Source of the DNA: Botryotinia globosa
Taxonomy: Eukaryota > Ascomycota > Leotiomycetes > Helotiales > Sclerotiniaceae
Direction: 5' to 3'
DNA length: 64,000 bases
NCBI GenBank assembly: GCA_014898425.1
Contig: RCSZ01000003.1
Span: forward strand, 1,116,001-1,180,000
The position numbers were made by a program, and so were the translations under genes. The notes under the pieces are model-generated. The model was given only the letters and a program-made list of their open reading frames with translations, was not told the DNA's origin and made no database searches. Positions 12,101-22,340 of the stretch are shown here, piece after piece; position 1 is the first letter of the stretch; every line of letters begins with the position of its first letter.

Positions 12101-12597
12101 TGGTTCATACCAGCATTCGTAAAGAGGAGAGTGGGATCATTGTGAGGAACCACAGAAGATGAGGGTACTGCATCTTGTTAGAATAATGGCTCGAATAAAC
12201 GTTTCAAACAATCGCAGACTGGCGCCATGGCTGCAGAGAAGCTAGAATCCCATTTAGAGGAAAATCGTGGTTGAAATTCCCCAGAGAGCCCCCTTCACCA
12301 AAAAGAATTACCCCGCCACTTACCAACACAATGAGCATTCTTTTCAAAAAAGCTTAAGAATTGTTTCCTGACCACCGGGGCCGTCCATTTAGTGGTATCT
12401 TGAGAGCTCGCCATAATTCTCGACGTCCCAGAAAATTTGCGATACAAGGTTGTGTTGTGAGAACTTATCAAGGTGGTGCGCGAGTTGAACAAAGAAAGTC
12501 GCGTCGTCTCTGGTTCGTAGAATATTCTCGAGCAGTGACTCAGTGGACCTGGAACTCTTGCGACGTTCAGATTCAATCTTCCACGCAACGCATTCAT
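9164..12597 (-). CDS. ALA1: Alanyl-tRNA synthetase, probably dual cytosolic/mitochondrial
   Basis: Charges tRNA-Ala with alanine using ATP. Six exons give 1022 residues: 12597-12324, 12167-12022, 11968-11942, 11890-11855, 11799-9391 and 9340-9164. Residues from about 65 form the class II catalytic domain, with NAGMNQFKP, a [10 protein letters not shown] block and [16 protein letters not shown]. The editing domain has the zinc-binding HxxxH in [12 protein letters not shown] and the C-x3-H in [13 protein letters not shown]-Ala region follows. The first 61 residues are rich in Arg, Ser and Thr with few acids, like a mitochondrial presequence. A second in-frame ATG (12412-12414, Met62, MASSQDTT) starts the cytosolic-type enzyme. 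Yeast ALA1 similarly supplies both compartments from alternative starts. Two microexons of 27 and 36 nt encode the conserved core between AVDTQK and TFFEM. It is divergent from the gene at 12751. Confidence 0.97.
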
Positions 12598-12750
12598 TCG
12601 CTCAATTCTGTAAGAATATAAATTCCTCTAAAAAAGAAAGATTTTCAACTGAAAATTGTTCTTCTGTTCATACAGATTGAGGTTTATCTTATCGTGCACA
12701 CAAGTAACTGAAAGAAAGCTTTGTGGTTAGGGGAGGGATGGGTCGTCAAG
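12598..12750. promoter_or_regulatory. Short divergent promoter region
   Basis: Only 153 bases separate the start codons of alanyl-tRNA synthetase (-) and the small acidic protein (+), so both core promoters and 5' leaders must share this stretch or overlap coding DNA. It is A/T-rich, and I see no convincing TATA box. Its role as a promoter is inferred from geometry alone. Confidence 0.5.
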
Positions 12751-13511
12751 ATGGATCAAGCGACAGGTATTAGGAAGAGAAAGGCAGAAACACAAGACAA
12801 TGAACGACTCTCCAAACGGATGAGCTTGCTAAATCTTGGTAAATATCCTACAATAATTTATCCTATCTCTATTCGAATGCACGAGTTTCGCAGGCTAACA
12901 TTATTCTAGAGCGCAATGGCCAGAAACTCTACGTTCCAGTTGAGCAACCTACCTTAAGCTCAGATCTACCGACCGCCAGCTCTACATTTACTACCAGCGA
13001 TCATAAGCCCATAAAACCAAAAAGAGGACAACAGCAAGATGCAGATGATGCAATGCAACTAGACGATTCCAAACACAAAGTCTACATCTACGATCTTGAC
13101 GATGAGCTATCAGACAGTGACGCCTCCGATGATGGACGACTAATATTTCTCCCCGACATATCCAAACATCTGCGAGAAACACGGATTCCACCTCACATTC
13201 TCGCAAACAAAGACGGACAGTTGGCCGGTATTAATAATCAGCTCATCTTATACGACACAGCTGTTCCGAGGAATCACAATGTCCCCGAGGAACAAGATTT
13301 GGTGCGGAAGGCATTTCTGGAAGCGAGGGAGAAGGCTAGAGCTAAGTGGGACGAGAAGGCCAGGCTGGAGGAGAGAGGGGCAGATGGAACGGTGGGTGAA
13401 GTTGTACAAGATCGTGCCTATACAAATAGTATGATTGTAGGGGATACTGACGTAGAAGACATGAGTGTGGAAGCTATAGAAGATGATCCTGATGCTATGG
13501 ACCTTGGATAG
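12751..13511 (+). CDS. Conserved-looking acidic hypothetical protein
   Basis: Two exons, 12751-12838 and 12910-13511, encode about 229 residues. The 71-nt intron has a GTAAATATCC donor, a GCTAACATT branch site and a CTAG acceptor. The protein opens with a basic stretch (GIRKRKAETQDNERLSKR), a likely nuclear signal. It then has a block KVYIYDLDDELSDSDASDD, a hydrophobic segment around FLPDISKHLRETRIPPHIL, and a charged helical region rich in Glu, Lys, Arg and Ala. It ends in an acidic tail (VEAIEDDPDAMDLG). There is no signal peptide or membrane helix. The middle block looks structured and constrained, but I cannot name the family. It is head-to-head with alanyl-tRNA synthetase and tail-to-tail with the RCR-like gene. 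A nuclear or nucleolar role would fit the composition; that is inference only. Confidence 0.82.
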
Positions 13512-13718
13512 TGTCCAATGCTTCACTTAGTGGTGTGTAAGACTATGTAATGGGTAATAATATATTTTGAATTTCAGCATCTTCTATTGTTCTATTCCGG
13601 ATAGTACATTTATTCACAATGATTTCTCATGAAAGCTGATCCCTCTTTAATTTCAACCTCTTCACCAACAGTATTAAGCATACCCAAACACTAACATTCA
13701 TTAAACATCCCTTTGCGA

Positions 13719-14397
13719 CTAACCTCGAAATGGATTGTTTCCCGCGCCAGTATTGTTTGTTTCGAGATTTGGAGGGGGTCCAGGAGGTGCCTCATAAGTG
13801 GGAGCAGACTCTCCACCATCATCTGCTGGACGTCTTGTTGGTTCTGATCTCCATTGCGACGGATCGACTTTAGTCGCTCCAGCAGGTGGTTGATATGTAG
13901 GTGGTAATGGCGCATTCGGATCATACATTGGCGGTGGCATAGGGTGCATGCCATATTGTCCCCCTGCCGCTGGAAATTGATTGTAGTATACGTTGGGGGT
14001 CTGGTAGGCTGGGTCATATTGTGCTCGTTGTTGTCTGTTTAGCATCCACTACTCATTGTTAGCATTGCCCTTTCGTACAATCTGTTGAAAGCTCCTTACC
14101 CTATGATATGCCAACGGTTTCAAGCCCTTTCTTATTCTTCTCTTCGCATGCCAATATCCGATAATAATCCATAGCATAAAAATGATGAACAGCCCCCAAA
14201 AGACTGACCATCTGATTATTTGTCCTTTCTATTGACCATTATTAGTATATAGTCTAAGTTTCTATGTCAACCAGCAAACAAACCTTGGTGAGCCAAAAAG
14301 GAACTTCATCAGTTTCAAAACAATTACCATATCTATCACATTCAATAATGGTCTCGTTGGCCGCCCGCTGCATAATCATTGACAAGTCGCCGTCCAT
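13719..14397 (-). CDS. RCR-like single-pass membrane protein
   Basis: Three exons, 14397-14284, 14228-14100 and 14048-13719, give 190 residues. The lumenal N-terminus has two cysteines (ECDRYGNCFETDEV). One strong membrane helix spans about residues 45-64 (SVFWGLFIIFMLWIIIGYW), followed at once by a basic cytosolic stretch (HAKRRIRKGLKPLAYHR). The tail is Pro/Tyr/Gln-rich, with PPTYQPP and PTYEAPPGPPP. This architecture matches the RCR family (chitin synthesis regulation, resistance to Congo red). In yeast those proteins are ER or endosomal membrane adaptors whose PPxY-type motifs recruit the Rsp5 ubiquitin ligase. The PxY motifs here are similar, though strict PPxY is seen only as PPTY. The first donor is GTTTGT, weaker than the others. 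I favour the RCR call on architecture rather than on a diagnostic catalytic motif. Confidence 0.8.
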
Positions 14398-15357
14398 TCT
14401 TGCGATTAATATCCCAATTATCCCGTCCCTGTAACCACAATGTATGAAATGATATCGTATAATAATATCTCCTGTCCGTTCGCTATCGTTTGATTGTGGG
14501 AATTAAGTTAAACAAAGTACCAAGACCAAGACTCAGGACTTTCTGCTCCAGAGAAGTACTCCAGAAGTACCCAAATCCAACGAGGCGGTGCTTGGGTCTC
14601 TTTTACACGGTAATCTCAATACCCGGCTTTCGAGTTTCATGCGGTGTTACAGAAGCGTTTTCAACACCAAGACTTTGTTTGAGATCTAGGGTATTTACTT
14701 AATGAATATTGATTGCGACTCGCGAGCTGCTTTTAAATCACAACTTCAGAGTAAGTAGGGAATGTGAGACAAGAAAAGTAGGATACGTCGCAAGCACGAA
14801 AAATGTCCGAACGAGAACCTTATACTAACAACATCACATATATTTGGTGGCTTGGAAATTGGAATACGGCCAAGATCCTCCGGTTTATGGTCTCGCCTGC
14901 TAATTTCCATACAAAAATACCTCAGTGATCATCCTTTCTATCAATATCAAGGACGTGATTCGTTTCTTCTAGATTAGTCATCTAAATTAGCTCCAGGTAC
15001 CGATGTCCACGGGTACGGGTGCTCCAGCTACCTCCAGTGGAGCTAGTCGCAGCGTGGCTGGAAATGTAAAAGTGTGGCTGGTCCGGAAAACTTGGATGTT
15101 TCCGCACCGTTGTGGAGAACCTTGGAACACGAAGCAAAATGCTTGAATATTTTAAAGTTGAGTGAAGTCAAAGAGCTTCGCATCAATAACGGTTTGCTTC
15201 ATATTTTTTTTACTCTACGGGTTCATGATGCGGCGTTGGTATGGAAAGACTTTGTTGCGATGAAATTGTGGATTTCACGGGCAAAACTATGATCTGGGAA
15301 GGATATGCGAATCAACTAAAATATTACACAAAAAATACCATTACTATATTCCTATTA
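14398..15357. other. Intergenic, no gene seen
   Basis: Nearly 1 kb between the RCR-like start and the Vps8 stop. Short plus-strand frames exist but begin with non-ATG codons or lack any family resemblance. The region probably contains the RCR promoter and the Vps8 3' untranslated region. Confidence 0.4.
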
Positions 15358-18300
15358 TTACCCATCTATAGGACACCTGAATTCCCTTCCATCATGAATC
15401 CCATGCCTGGTCGCATTATCGTCGGTTTGTATTGCCTCCAAACAAGCCCGATGATAAATATGTCTACAAGCAAACACCACTAGTGGTCCTAACTCCCGTT
15501 GACCCTTCTTGTCATCATTATCATCATTGGCACCCCGTTGACCATTCAATTCATCTCTAGGCCCCGCTACCGATTCTTCATCCATGCTCTTTCCTTTACC
15601 TTTGCCATTCCTGTTTCCACTACTATCATCGTCAAACTTTGATAAACTATCACTTCTAGCTGGAGCTACCCCCTTTCCTCGTTCAGGAGCACCTCCGCTC
15701 AAAAGCATTCGTCTTTTCTGTCGCTCCTGTTCTTCCAGCTCTTGTCGTTCTTCCCACTGAGAAAATACATCACCTGAAACACCAGGCCCCCATGCCCTTT
15801 GACCACAGCCCTCACAAGTGGAGCCTCGCGGTCTCCATCCTCTCTGACGAAGATTGGTAACGGACTGCACATTGACGAAGAGATCTTTGTCGAGTAATCG
15901 ATTCGCTAAGTTCAGAATGCTCTCCTCATAAGCATATGCTGAAAATACTGAAGCAAGTACGGCGCGCAAATCACTGAGGTTGGGAGACGAAATTGATGCC
16001 TTCGTCAAGAATGCTCGTAAGATACGCAAGAAAGATAGGTTTTCACCGAAGGAGTTTGGCGTTGATGTCGAGGTTAGGAGGGCTGTAAAAGTTCGCTGGA
16101 CAAGAGTACGGAGTTGAGTGGTGAACTTCTCACGATCCACTTCATTTGAAATTGACGCTTCTGCGTCGTCCAGGCCTGGAGACAGTGTGCGGGTAATTTG
16201 TACTGCAATATCTATAAGATCTAGCCAAAGCACCTCTTCAGGAAGAAGTTCGGATTTTTCGGAAGACTTTCTTTTACTAGGAGTTCCGTTTATATGGTTT
16301 GATTGCGTTGACGTTTGGCTTTGACATAACCAGATTCCTACGTTGATATATTTTTGAAGCGCAGTGAGAGCATTTTCCACGGCTTCGCTTGCATTCATGG
16401 ATCCCGGGGCGTCAGCCGATGCGAAAAGAATACCCGTCAGAGTAGCCTCTAATATCCTTAGATGATTTATCAGTCGATCCATACCAGCTCTAATTTGACC
16501 TTCGCGAGCCATCAAAACGACAGCAGCATCGACAACGCCACTCTCTTCCATGTAAGGTAATACTTTCTCGAGTCGGAGATCAGATGATTGCACCAATTCA
16601 ACGTAATCCACCACATGTTGAGCGTCATATTTACACATAAGCTGAACATATTGCTCGGTGAATTCACCAGGGGGTGAGCGTTTGGGGCTCTCTTCTTGCC
16701 CAGTTGCCATTTCCATAATGCTGTGCAAATAGATATACTGTACCTCTGACAGTTCGGGAAAAGAGGCCAACATCTTTTCGTGGAGAGTAGGAGCATAGTT
16801 CTGGATCGTCAGGGCAGCCTTTTTAGCATCAAGCCCGACCAGATCACTTGCATGCTTCTCAATAACTTCATGCACCTCTCGAACCTGTCGCTTGGTTAAT
16901 CCAGAACGAGGCCTTAGGCAGTCAGCGATACAATCAAATATTTTTTCTCGATCCTCGGGATCATCAAAATACGCCTGAACTAGTTGGCTATATTGTTTGT
17001 CTGATTTATATATGCTTTTCAGAACTCGATAAAAACCTGCCTTTTGAAACAAAGGCATTAATGAGGCTAGATCAGTCGGATGGTATACTGATAGTAGGTA
17101 TTCTGCACTGAGTTGAGCATCATCTGCAAGATCCTCGCCAGGAAAATTACACAAGCCTGTCAAGACTTTGTGCAGAGATGTCCCAGAAAGCAATAAATAC
17201 TGAGGAAACTTCGGTAAGTTTCGAGCGATGAACATGTCCAAATAGATAGTATCTTCTGATGCAAACTCATTGGCATTCATCACCTCTAGGAGTATCGTGA
17301 CGATATATTGTCTGTTAACGGAAAGGCCAAATACATGCTCCTCCGACATATCACGATTTGAGCCACCATTGACAGCACGATCCGGCGTATCATTAAGGAA
17401 AGAGTCCTCGAATGCCTCGTTTAAAGCACTGAGAAAGCTCGGTGCGTCAAATTTGAGAACCATTCTTAAGTAAGGAAAAGAAGGCTCGATATCTTCGTTC
17501 GGTTTTGTTAAGAATGGTTTGGTATTTCCTTTTGGCCAAGAAATTGTTTTTCCCGAGAAGAGAAACCAGTAAAGCTCAGCTTTAGCATTCATAGCTTCTT
17601 GATCCTCAAGTTGATCCCCAGTAGGATAAACTCGGCCTGTAAACGTATATGACATGTATGGAAACATTTTCAATGCATTGACACCAAAAATGGGATCTTC
17701 CATCACGTTCGCATCGTGGAAAGATTCGCCATTTTGAACTAGGGGAATCAATAGTGTGAGAAGATCAATGAGAGGGGTTATGTAATCGTGCAATGCTTGG
17801 TTCCAGACGTAAATGAGGGCATCGTAAAGGTTGTGCTGTTTGCAGAGGGTAGTGACTTCGTCGATATCTAATGTTGCCGTCTCCATTTGGCAAATCATCT
17901 CTTCCAAGCGACTTTCGAAACCTTTGCTGACAAAGTAGGAAACCATGGATTTAACCACAGTAGGTGGTACTGAGGTAAGACGTTGTTCCAATATGTACTG
18001 TTCTAAAACCTCGAGGAAAATACCCTCCGAGCCTCCATCCTCGTACCATTCAAAAGCCTCATCGAAGAGGAAATCTATATCATTGATACTGAGAGATGCT
18101 TCGAAGCAAGCTTCAGCCAATTGCTTGAGGTGGTCATCTGTAGCAGCCGGATATCTTTGTCGTTGACCGAAAGCGAATTTGAGAGAAGCAGTCATAATCT
18201 CGACCAATTTGTCTTGTACCATAGAATGTCGTAACGTAGTATCCTCCGGTAGTCCAATGGTCAACTTGTCTGCATCACCAGTATAGTAAGATGTCGCCAA

Positions 18301-20281
18301 TTGAATGGCACCAATATAATCACCATCTTCCATCAATGCGATTAGTCGATCTGCCCAATTCGATAGTGTTCCTATTGATACATCATTGAAGCCAAGAAGA
18401 AACATTCGACTCTTGTAAGCTTTGAAGCTCATATAAAATGCATCTGCAACAACACCATGCATAGATGGATCTTCTTCGTCTAATTGCTCCACCAAGGTAT
18501 GCAGTTGTTCGGAAAACAAATCTTGATGAAAGATGTGTTTGTGTACTAAATCGAACGCTTCAGTCATTCGCATACTTACGTCTTCCAAAATTATCAGGCG
18601 TTGCGTGATTGTCAATACTGTGAGAACGGATCGACTAAGCCACTGAACGGCAACAATAGCTTCTTCCGCCCTCCAGCGACTACGAGGTTTAAAGGATAGA
18701 CTTGGGGGTTTATCTTTGTTGTCAGATGGTGTTTCTTCCACATCCAGCACAGTTAAAATATTAGACCAACAATATACCAGCTTGACTTTAGAACTCTGGC
18801 TGCCATCATCAGGATCTGGAACCTTGAGTTTTACTGCAGGAAACCATGCGAGGCAACCACTCATAGCGCTGTGGGCAGCGACCTCTTTTGGTCGAGCAGC
18901 TTTATGTTGAGTTTGAGCGATTGGAGTTGTGGATACAATTACGAGTAGATAAGGAGTCAACATGGCAGTCAAACCTAGAGTATCAGTTCCTTTTTCTACA
19001 TTTCCAAGCGGGAGAGGTGAGAAGGCCAAGACAGTGCTTGGTTTTCGAGGCTTCCCGGAAGTGCCAATATCATTTGGATATCGGCCTAATATCCTAGTGG
19101 TTCGGACTGTTCGTCCAACAGCACCCATTCCTCTGGTTGCAAGATGCGAAAAGGCCATTCCACGATCATCTGCTGACACAAGTGCCGTATGTCTAGTGCC
19201 CAAGAATCCTAGATGTCGAATCGCAATGTTTGGAGCATGGCCATCGACACTGCGGTTCGCTAATTGGGAAGGTTCGAGCGATGGAATATGGAGAAATGGG
19301 CGGGCTGGTCTTGCGGTTTCCCACGTGAAAATACTACCATTGGCATGACCACCAGCAACCACAAGGTGATCAGCAGATATGGCAATAGAAGTTACGGCGC
19401 CAGATTCAACAGCTGTGATGGTCAGTTATAGAGCTAGAACACAAAATTTGAATCTTGGATGCTTACCCTTTGTACCTGGTCCAATTATAGATTTGAGATT
19501 TTGATGGTAGTCAAAAATTAAAATTACTCCTTTCGATGTGCCTAGCACTATAGATGCAGAAACTGCTATACATGTTGTTGTACCAAAATTACGCTTGCCA
19601 ACTTCAGAAAATGCTTGCCCGCTAAGTTTCTTCAATTTTGTCCACCGCACAACCTCCCAAGGTGGAGACGGTGTATCTGTATCTCCTGCATCTTGTAGCA
19701 TCTGACTATTAATTGAAACCTGCCGCGAATGTGGTCTCATGAAACCAGGCGAACTAGAGCGAGGAACATTTAAGGATGATATGGAAAGACGCGAGGAGAA
19801 CCGGCGGTCGAATGGTCGAAACGATGGAGTAGGACTATCGAGGCCCGGCCTGGATGCGACTGATGGTAATATGCCACTTCCAGCAGGAGAAGACAACATG
19901 GAGCCCTACCAAATATTAGCAATCTTCTATTGCCTTCATGACTTATCCTACCTGGACAGATGGAGAATCATCTGGAATAGATAAGACTGAGTCTATAGGA
20001 CTACTGATCCTCCGAGGAGGTGCTCCCACAGATCCATCCTCGGATGCATTCTCAGAATCTTGAGGCTGCTTGTACTTTGTACCATTCCCCAACTTCTGCG
20101 GCGTCAAGGTGCCCTCATCTCTCTCTTCTTGTAGCAGGTCAGAAATCCGACCTCCAGCCAAATGCTCTACATCCTCTGCGTCGATGCCCTGTGATGTATC
20201 CGCGAATCCATTTCCGAGAACATCGTGTTCATCAACCGTGTCTTCCTCCGCACCAGTACTGTTTTCCGAAGGAGGGGTCAT
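15358..20281 (-). CDS. VPS8: Vps8, CORVET endosomal tethering subunit
   Basis: Three exons, 20281-19952, 19905-19467 and 19412-15358, encode about 1607 residues. CORVET tethers early endosomes through Rab5, and Vps8 is its Rab5-binding subunit. The N-terminal about 150 residues are acidic and Ser-rich. A WD40/beta-propeller region follows, with IAISADHLVVAGGHANGSI and FLGTRHTALVSADDRG, and then a long alpha-solenoid typical of Vps8/Vps41-class proteins. The C-terminus carries a RING-like element: CEGCGQRAWG, then CRHIYHRACLEAI, ending in FRCPIDG at the stop. The last cysteine pair is reduced to a single CP, so the domain looks truncated or degenerate. Length is somewhat above yeast Vps8 (about 1270 residues), through low-complexity insertions. 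Introns split codons cleanly, with GTAGGA and GTAAGC donors. It is divergent from the GPALPP1-like gene. Confidence 0.93.
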
Positions 20282-20820
20282 CGAGACTACCTGCTCTGGC
20301 GCATCATTCCACAGCTTAAGTTGTTTGCGCCGCAGTCCGTGGACTCTCGCAGAACTGGTTTCTCAGACTAACATTTAGCACGAAACAATTTGAGAAGCGT
20401 CGTAATTTGATCCTTTGCTAAATGTTATCGTAATTGTGTTGAATGGGCTGGTGAGCTTTAAGGTGGTGCTTGAGACCCTGTGTAGTAGCTTCAAGCTTGT
20501 GATAGGACAAGTCGCTTACAACCGGCGACAATTATTTTACTGCACTCGCGACGTTTAGTCTCTATTACAAAGTCAAGCATTCACAGGACGAGTCGAATCA
20601 ACTGCAAGTGATGAATTAAGTGCTGATTGATTCGTGAAGATAATCGCTCAGGCACGCAACCTTCTCAGATTGTGTGGCACGGCTCGGAAATAACTATCCA
20701 ATTGGATCGTGGTTACATAAATATTGAAGTTAACCATCCTCACATCCTTTTTCCACAACATACACCTATGATCACACTCGACATTTCATAACTCAAAAAC
20801 GTAATTTACTGAATACAATC
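20282..20820. promoter_or_regulatory. Divergent promoter of VPS8 and GPALPP1-like gene
   Basis: Intergenic DNA of 539 bases between two start codons on opposite strands. It must supply promoters for both. The last about 80 bases before 20821 are C/A-rich with CATCCTCACATCC, like a fungal 5' leader. No specific factor site can be supported. Confidence 0.5.
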
Positions 20821-21942
20821 ATGCCTTCTGTAGGCCCCGAACTACCTCCCCATCTTCAAAAACGAAAGCGCTCGATTGACGATTCCGAACTACCTAATTC
20901 ACCACCGCGCAAAATACAAGCAGCAGCTCCACCACGAGTTCTTGGTCCCTCTCTACCACCTTCGACAAATCCAGATGGAGTCAATATAGAAAGTAGCGAC
21001 GATGATGACTATGGCCCAACCATTCAGGCGCCCAAGCCCAAGAAACCTCAATCTCCACCACGAAGAGTTATAGGACCCTCTGCACCACCGAAACCTACGT
21101 CTCCACGCATCACAGGTCCTTCCCTACCTTCGAAAAACCCAGATGAACTCGAAATTGCAAGCTCAGACGATGACGACTCCTATGGCCCTTCGATTCCCAC
21201 TCAACGAAAGCCATCCCCGCCACCAAAACGCGTTTTAGGGCCCGCTCCTCCACCTGCTTCCCTCTCAGAACGACCTTTATACCCAGCGAATTCAGAATCA
21301 GACAGCGACTCAGACTATGGCCCTTCCCTCCCTCCTACAGCAGGAAGCGCTGCCGCTATTGCTCTCGCATCTCAGCAGGCGCGTGAAGCCCAGGCCGCGG
21401 CCGCTAAATCAAATGAGCCCGCAAAACCGCAACGTCCAGACTGGATGCTTGCCCCGCCCACTTCCTCCGATTGGACCACCAAGATCGATCCTACCAAACT
21501 GAAAGCGCGCAAGTTTGCGGGAGGCAAGGGTTCCAAAGCACCGGGTGAGAAGACCGGCGTATCTGCTATCTGGACTGAAACTCCCGAAGAAAAGCGTCAA
21601 CGACTTGAGGATGCGGTTTTGGGCCGTCAAGAATCTGCTGCGTCTACTAGTAATGGATCTGCGCGTACAGTCGCTGAGAGCAGGGCGGCGGAAGAGACTG
21701 ATAGGAGGGTTAGGGAATATAATGCTAAGAATAGGGGGAAATCTCTATATGAAGCACATGCGGAAGGGAGTGTAGTAGGAGGAAAGGGAAAGAAGGAGGA
21801 AGAGGATGACCCAAGTAAGAGGGGGTTCGATAGAGAAAAGGATATGGCATTGGGGGGACGATTAGGACATGCAAAGAAGAAGGAATTGTTGAATAAAGCA
21901 GCCGATTTTAGCAGTCGATTTCAGAAGGGTAGCTATCTGTGA
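20821..21942 (+). CDS. GPALPP-motif / DUF3752 protein
   Basis: Intronless gene of 373 residues. The N-terminal half has the repeated motif that names the family: GPELPPHLQKRKR, then several GPSLPP/GPSAPP/GPAPPP copies, each linked to an acidic SSDDDDYGP-type patch (near residues 59, 118 and 160). The C-terminal half carries the DUF3752 region: DWMLAPPTSSDWTTKIDPTK, KARKFAGGKG, WTETPEEKRQRLEDAVLG, and a charged helical end with FSSRFQKGSYL. The human counterpart GPALPP1 and its fungal relatives are nuclear proteins of poorly defined function, sometimes linked to RNA processing. The composition (basic and acidic, no membrane helix) fits a nuclear site. The start has a favourable leader, and the gene converges on the permease at 22341. 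Confidence 0.93.
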   Translation: MPSVGPELPPHLQKRKRSIDDSELPNSPPRKIQAAAPPRVLGPSLPPSTNPDGVNIESSDDDDYGPTIQAPKPKKPQSPPRRVIGPSAPPKPTSPRITGPSLPSKNPDELEIASSDDDDSYGPSIPTQRKPSPPPKRVLGPAPPPASLSERPLYPANSESDSDSDYGPSLPPTAGSAAAIALASQQAREAQAAAAKSNEPAKPQRPDWMLAPPTSSDWTTKIDPTKLKARKFAGGKGSKAPGEKTGVSAIWTETPEEKRQRLEDAVLGRQESAASTSNGSARTVAESRAAEETDRRVREYNAKNRGKSLYEAHAEGSVVGGKGKKEEEDDPSKRGFDREKDMALGGRLGHAKKKELLNKAADFSSRFQKGSYL

Positions 21943-22340
21943 TGCGGCGTGTTTGAGCCAGGAAGGCCATGAAACCGGAGCGATGATATAGGATTCACGA
22001 GGATGCAGTGCATGATAGCAGCTGCTCACAAGATTTCTACGCACACAAAGATAGATACCCAAGTTTGGCTGTTTGGACCAATAGAGGTCGGTCGCATTGA
22101 TATTAAATACTCGTTTTCTATTGCTTGCTTTGCTTTCCTTTTCTACGCCTGAATACATACTTTCATAAATCTCGCCACCCGCCAACCTTTGTCCTGATAT
22201 TTGTATAGAATGAACCCGCCGCCATGATAGTTTTCCATAAACAAAGAACCCACCACCATATCCCAAATCGCATCATGTCGTGTCAAGTCATGTCATGTCA
22301 TACATATATCATACATCCAACCCTAGACGCACGACTTCAT
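21943..22340. other. Convergent intergenic region
   Basis: Holds the 3' ends of the GPALPP1-like gene (+) and the permease (-). A short run of GTCATGTCATGTCAT type repeats lies near 22285-22300. Nothing else is recognisable. Confidence 0.4.

Noticed and set aside
15074..15292. Possible small plus-strand gene between RCR and VPS8
   Set aside because: It starts at GTG, is only 72 codons and has no homology or splice support.
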